Below the pieces are notes generated by a model. It did not search any database, was not told the DNA's origin, and saw only the letters and a list, made by a program, of their open reading frames with translations. Both the position numbers and the translations under genes were made by a program. Positions 6,479 to 8,789 of a stretch of DNA of 8,789 bases are shown one piece after another (positions within the stretch are counted from its first letter, which is position 1; every line of letters begins with the position of its first letter). Origin of the DNA: CAYLZN01 sp964387935 (GTDB lineage: Bacteria; Acidobacteriota; Vicinamibacteria; Vicinamibacterales; JAFNAJ01); contig CAYLZN010000251.1 of the NCBI GenBank assembly GCA_964387935.1, forward strand, positions 1 to 8,789. Reading direction: 5' to 3'.

Positions 6479-7825
6479 TCAGATCCTCGCGGGAATCTCG
6501 GGCCAGGCTTCCCACGGCCAGTACAGGTTCCAATAGGGTCCGCGCATCACCATGCCCACGAAGGTCAGGATGAGCACGGCCAGCATGATCAGCAGGAACA
6601 CCAGGTTCTGGGTCCGCCGGCTCTTCGGGAACCACAGCCCCGCCGCGACCGCCGGGCTCTTGTCCAGCCACGGCCACAGCGTGAGCGCGGCGACCAGCAG
6701 CCCCGGCAGGATCACGCCGCCGATGAACGCGCCGTTGATCGTGAACGAGCCCAGGCGGATCGTCGTGTCGGTGACGATCTCCTGCAGCCACAGGAAGTAC
6801 CACGGTGCCTTCGCCGGGTTCGGCGTCACCAGCGCGTTGGCCGGCTCCTCGAGCGGCGACGGGATGGCGCTGGCCAGGATGCTGACGAGCGCGAAGGTGC
6901 CGAGGACCACGATGGCCGCGCGGCGCAGCAGGTCCGGCACGGCGTTCACCGTCAGGTTCGGCGCCTCGAGCGATGTGGCCTGCACGGTCGGTGCCGTGCC
7001 GCGCGCGACGCCCAGCAGCGTGTAGGTCTTGGTCGGCACGACCGGGGTCTCGCGCGCCTCGGTGAGCAGCGCCTCGCGATCGGCCTTCGCCAGGCCGCCG
7101 TCCTTCCGGATGCGCCACATGTGATAGGCGAACAGGAGGCCCAGGGCGCCCGGCAGCATGATCACGTGCAGCACGTAGAACCGGATCAGCGTGGCCTGCT
7201 CGATGGAACGGCCGCCGATGAGCAACTCCCGCACCGTCGGCCCGACGTACGGGATCGACGAGGCGATGTTGGTCCCCACGGTGACCGCCCAGAACGCGAG
7301 CTGGTCCCACGGGAGCAGGTACCCGGTGAACGACAGGAACAGGGTCAGCAGGAGCATGACGACGCCGATCACCCAGTTCCACTCGCGCCGCTGCCCGCGT
7401 CCGGTGCCGTTCTTGTAGGCGCCGGTGAGGAAGGTCCGCATCAGGTGCAGGACCACCGCGATGACCATCAGGTGAGCGGCAATCCGGTGCACGGCGCGAA
7501 TCCACCAGCCGAAGGTCACCACGTACTCGATGTCCTTCACCGACTGGTAGGCCCGTTCCACCGAGGGCACGTACAGGAAGAGCAACGGCAGCCCGGACAC
7601 GATGAGGACGAGGAAGAGGGCCGCCGAGACCGTGCCCATCCAGAAGGAGTACCCCCAGTCGAGCGAGGGCTTGTACACCTTCGAGGGGAACCAGTGAAGG
7701 AGCAGGTTCGAGACGATCGCGTCGCCGGCCTCGCGATCCGACCGCGGTCGATAGCTCCACAACGCCTCCGGGTGGACCCCGGGGGCCGACGGCGAGTCAG
7801 GCGTGCGCTTGAGCAGGGCCTTCAT
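6479..7825 (-). CDS. Cytochrome b of a bc-type quinol oxidase complex (b6 + subunit IV fusion)
   Basis: 448-residue integral membrane protein. Haem b ligands fit H113/H127 (14 apart) and H220/H235 (15 apart); the 15-residue step in the second helix is that of b6-type rather than mitochondrial-type cytochrome b. GYLLPWDQ (168-175) follows the first pair. The Qo-site PEWY motif is replaced by A340-P-W-Y343 (KAPWYFLWLQE). Several hydrophobic helices after residue 300 form the subunit-IV-like half, ending in a Trp/Pro-rich tail. I find no cysteine in the protein, so the covalent haem ci of b6f complexes (Cys35) cannot form. The product should oxidise a quinol and pass electrons to the Rieske protein and low-potential haems. 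It lies 10 nt after the Rieske gene and 1 nt before the cytochrome c gene. The ATG at 7825 is preceded by a GAGG-type site. A petB/qcrB-like name would fit, but the exact subfamily is uncertain. Confidence 0.93.
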   Translation of the reverse strand: MKALLKRTPDSPSAPGVHPEALWSYRPRSDREAGDAIVSNLLLHWFPSKVYKPSLDWGYSFWMGTVSAALFLVLIVSGLPLLFLYVPSVERAYQSVKDIEYVVTFGWWIRAVHRIAAHLMVIAVVLHLMRTFLTGAYKNGTGRGQRREWNWVIGVVMLLLTLFLSFTGYLLPWDQLAFWAVTVGTNIASSIPYVGPTVRELLIGGRSIEQATLIRFYVLHVIMLPGALGLLFAYHMWRIRKDGGLAKADREALLTEARETPVVPTKTYTLLGVARGTAPTVQATSLEAPNLTVNAVPDLLRRAAIVVLGTFALVSILASAIPSPLEEPANALVTPNPAKAPWYFLWLQEIVTDTTIRLGSFTINGAFIGGVILPGLLVAALTLWPWLDKSPAVAAGLWFPKSRRTQNLVFLLIMLAVLILTFVGMVMRGPYWNLYWPWEAWPEIPARI

Positions 7826-7835
7826 AGTCGGATCC

Positions 7836-8402
7836 TCAGGCGAGCGTCAGGCGGAAGTCGCGGCCGACTTCGCGGGCCAGGTCCACGACGAGCTGCCCGT
7901 CGTCGGGCGAGACGGTCAGGTGGTACCAGGCCAGGGGTTTCGGCGCGGGGCCGTCGATGTTGCTGCCGTCCCCCTTGTAGTGGGAGCCGTGGCACGGGCA
8001 GCTGAAGCGGTGCGTCAGCCGCATCGACTGTCCTTCGACCGTGGCCTGCTCCGGCTGCGACAGCGCCTCCGCGCGGACCGTGCATCCCAGGTGCGTGCAC
8101 ACCGCGGAGATCGCGTGGAAGGTCTTCCCCTCGCGGAAGACGAAGAGCCGCTCGTCGGGGAGGAACTTCAGCCCGTCGGGGAATGCCGCCGGCTGCCCGA
8201 TCTTCACCGTCGTGGGCGGGTCATAAGACACATTGGGGACCAGCGAGCGCAGCGACGCCGCCGTCTGCGCGGCAATCGCCGCGACACCGGCGCCGATGCC
8301 CAGCTTGAGCAGGAAGTCGCGTCGATCGTTGGAGGCCGCATCGCCGGTGCTGGAACCCTTGGCGATGTCTTTCGGGGTGGTGGCGTGTGCGGTGTCGGCC
8401 AT
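7836..8402 (-). CDS. Rieske [2Fe-2S] protein of the bc-type complex
   Basis: 188 residues. A twin-arginine motif (DRRDFLLKL, 26-34) precedes a hydrophobic helix (about 35-50), as expected for a folded iron-sulfur protein exported by Tat and kept as a membrane anchor. Box I is CTHLGC (C102, H104 ligands; C107 disulfide) and box II is CPCHGSHY (C135, H138 ligands; C137 disulfide). Ser140 and Tyr142, which raise the redox potential in classical Rieske proteins, are both present. GPAPKPL (151-157) closes the cluster-binding fold. The protein accepts electrons from quinol at the cytochrome b Qo site and reduces the cytochrome c encoded two genes later. The ATG at 8402 lies 7 nt after the preceding stop, with AGGA 5 nt upstream overlapping that stop codon. 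A qcrA/petC-like name would apply. Confidence 0.95.
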   Translation of the reverse strand: MADTAHATTPKDIAKGSSTGDAASNDRRDFLLKLGIGAGVAAIAAQTAASLRSLVPNVSYDPPTTVKIGQPAAFPDGLKFLPDERLFVFREGKTFHAISAVCTHLGCTVRAEALSQPEQATVEGQSMRLTHRFSCPCHGSHYKGDGSNIDGPAPKPLAWYHLTVSPDDGQLVVDLAREVGRDFRLTLA

Positions 8403-8409
8403 GGACGTC

Positions 8410-8789
8410 CTACGCTCCTCCGGCGGCGCGAGCGCCGGGGATCAGTCGTTCCGTAATCGTGAATCGCTCCATCGTCATGGCGTCGGTGGGGCAGCGGATC
8501 GCGCACAGCCCGCACCGGATGCAGCGGTCGTCGTCCTTGATCATCGCGGAGAGCGGCAGGTCACGGGCGTCGAGCTGTTCGCCAAGCGTCGCCCGATCGG
8601 CGTCGCTCAGCTCCAGCGAGTCGAGCGGGACGATCGCCAGGCAGTGCTCGGGGCAGATGTCCACGCACCGGTTGCAGAGCACGCACTTCTCCGGGTCGTA
8701 GATGGTCTGGACGTGGCACACCAGGCACCGGGCCGCCTGGAGCCTCGCGGCCTCCGGCCCGTAGCCGGTCTCGACCTCGGCGATGCCCG
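8410..8789 (-). CDS. C-terminal part of flavin/4Fe-4S oxidoreductase (GltD-like, ferredoxin tail); cut by window edge
   Basis: 125 residues are visible and the frame is open to the window edge, so the start lies outside. An internal GTG at 8721 could mimic a start, but the codons upstream continue sensibly. The first 25 or so residues (E-V-E-T-G-Y, then EAARLQAARCLVC) resemble the end of the pyridine-nucleotide FAD oxidoreductase domain seen in GltD-type proteins. Two [4Fe-4S] motifs follow: CVLCNRCVDICP (C35, C38, C41, C45) and CIRCGLCAIRCP (C89, C92, C95, C99). About 43 residues separate the two clusters, longer than in a plain bacterial ferredoxin. The gene ends 7 nt before the Rieske gene. 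The ferredoxin part is certain; the flavoprotein part is inferred from a short stretch. A separate ferredoxin subunit remains possible. The likely role is electron transfer linked to the bc-type complex. Confidence 0.75.
   Translation of the reverse strand, partial: GIAEVETGYGPEAARLQAARCLVCHVQTIYDPEKCVLCNRCVDICPEHCLAIVPLDSLELSDADRATLGEQLDARDLPLSAMIKDDDRCIRCGLCAIRCPTDAMTMERFTITERLIPGARAAGGA

Noticed and set aside
5988..7760. 590-codon minus-strand open frame overlapping the cytochrome b and c genes
   Set aside because: It runs in a different frame through both genes, with Arg/Pro/Ala-rich composition and no CXXCH or haem-ligand pattern.
6419..8005. 528-codon plus-strand open frame opposite the cytochrome b gene
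   Set aside because: Same reason: a shadow of GC-biased codons over a clear membrane protein gene, dominated by Arg/Gln/His/Asp.

Overview
The window is one continuous block of minus-strand genes for nitrous oxide respiration, in GC-rich DNA with strong G/C preference at third codon positions. Read in the direction of transcription (high to low coordinates) it holds: the C-terminal part of a probable flavin/4Fe-4S oxidoreductase, a Rieske protein, a fused cytochrome b, a membrane-anchored pentaheme cytochrome c, nosZ, a four-helix membrane protein resembling NosB, nosD, nosF, and the first 45 codons of nosL. NosL starts at the window edge and is easily overlooked. No plus-strand gene, RNA gene, mobile element or CRISPR array is supported. 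The long plus-strand open frames are antisense shadows of the genes listed.

The first half of the operon (8789-5251) looks like a quinol-oxidising electron supply module. The Rieske protein is a Tat substrate with intact 2Fe-2S boxes. Cytochrome b has both pairs of haem histidines and fuses the b6-like and subunit-IV-like halves. The cytochrome c has five CXXCH sites behind one N-terminal membrane anchor and lies 1 nt after the cytochrome b gene. Together they could form an alternative bc complex that passes electrons to NosZ. This would stand in for the NosG/NosH/NosC1/NosC2 route described for epsilonproteobacterial clade II clusters, none of which appears here.

The second half (5113-1) encodes the reductase and its maturation factors. 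NosZ is clade II: it has a Sec-type signal with no twin-arginine motif, all seven CuZ histidines and a complete CuA ligand set. It is followed by the NosB-like protein, then by NosD, NosF and NosL in nearly or fully overlapping arrangement (ATGA junctions at nosD/nosF and nosF/nosL). NosY is not in the window and would be expected just beyond position 1.

Only two intergenic gaps exceed 100 nt, and they flank nosZ (5114-5250 and 3077-3256). Both contain strong inverted repeats without a U-tract, and the second also has a run of 7-bp tandem repeats. This suggests that nosZ mRNA level is set separately within an otherwise tightly packed operon.

Organism: the GC content, clade II NosZ, linked Rieske/cytochrome b genes and intergenic heptamer repeats would fit Acidobacteriota (Vicinamibacteria-like) or Gemmatimonadota. 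This is an inference from general knowledge and not a firm assignment.
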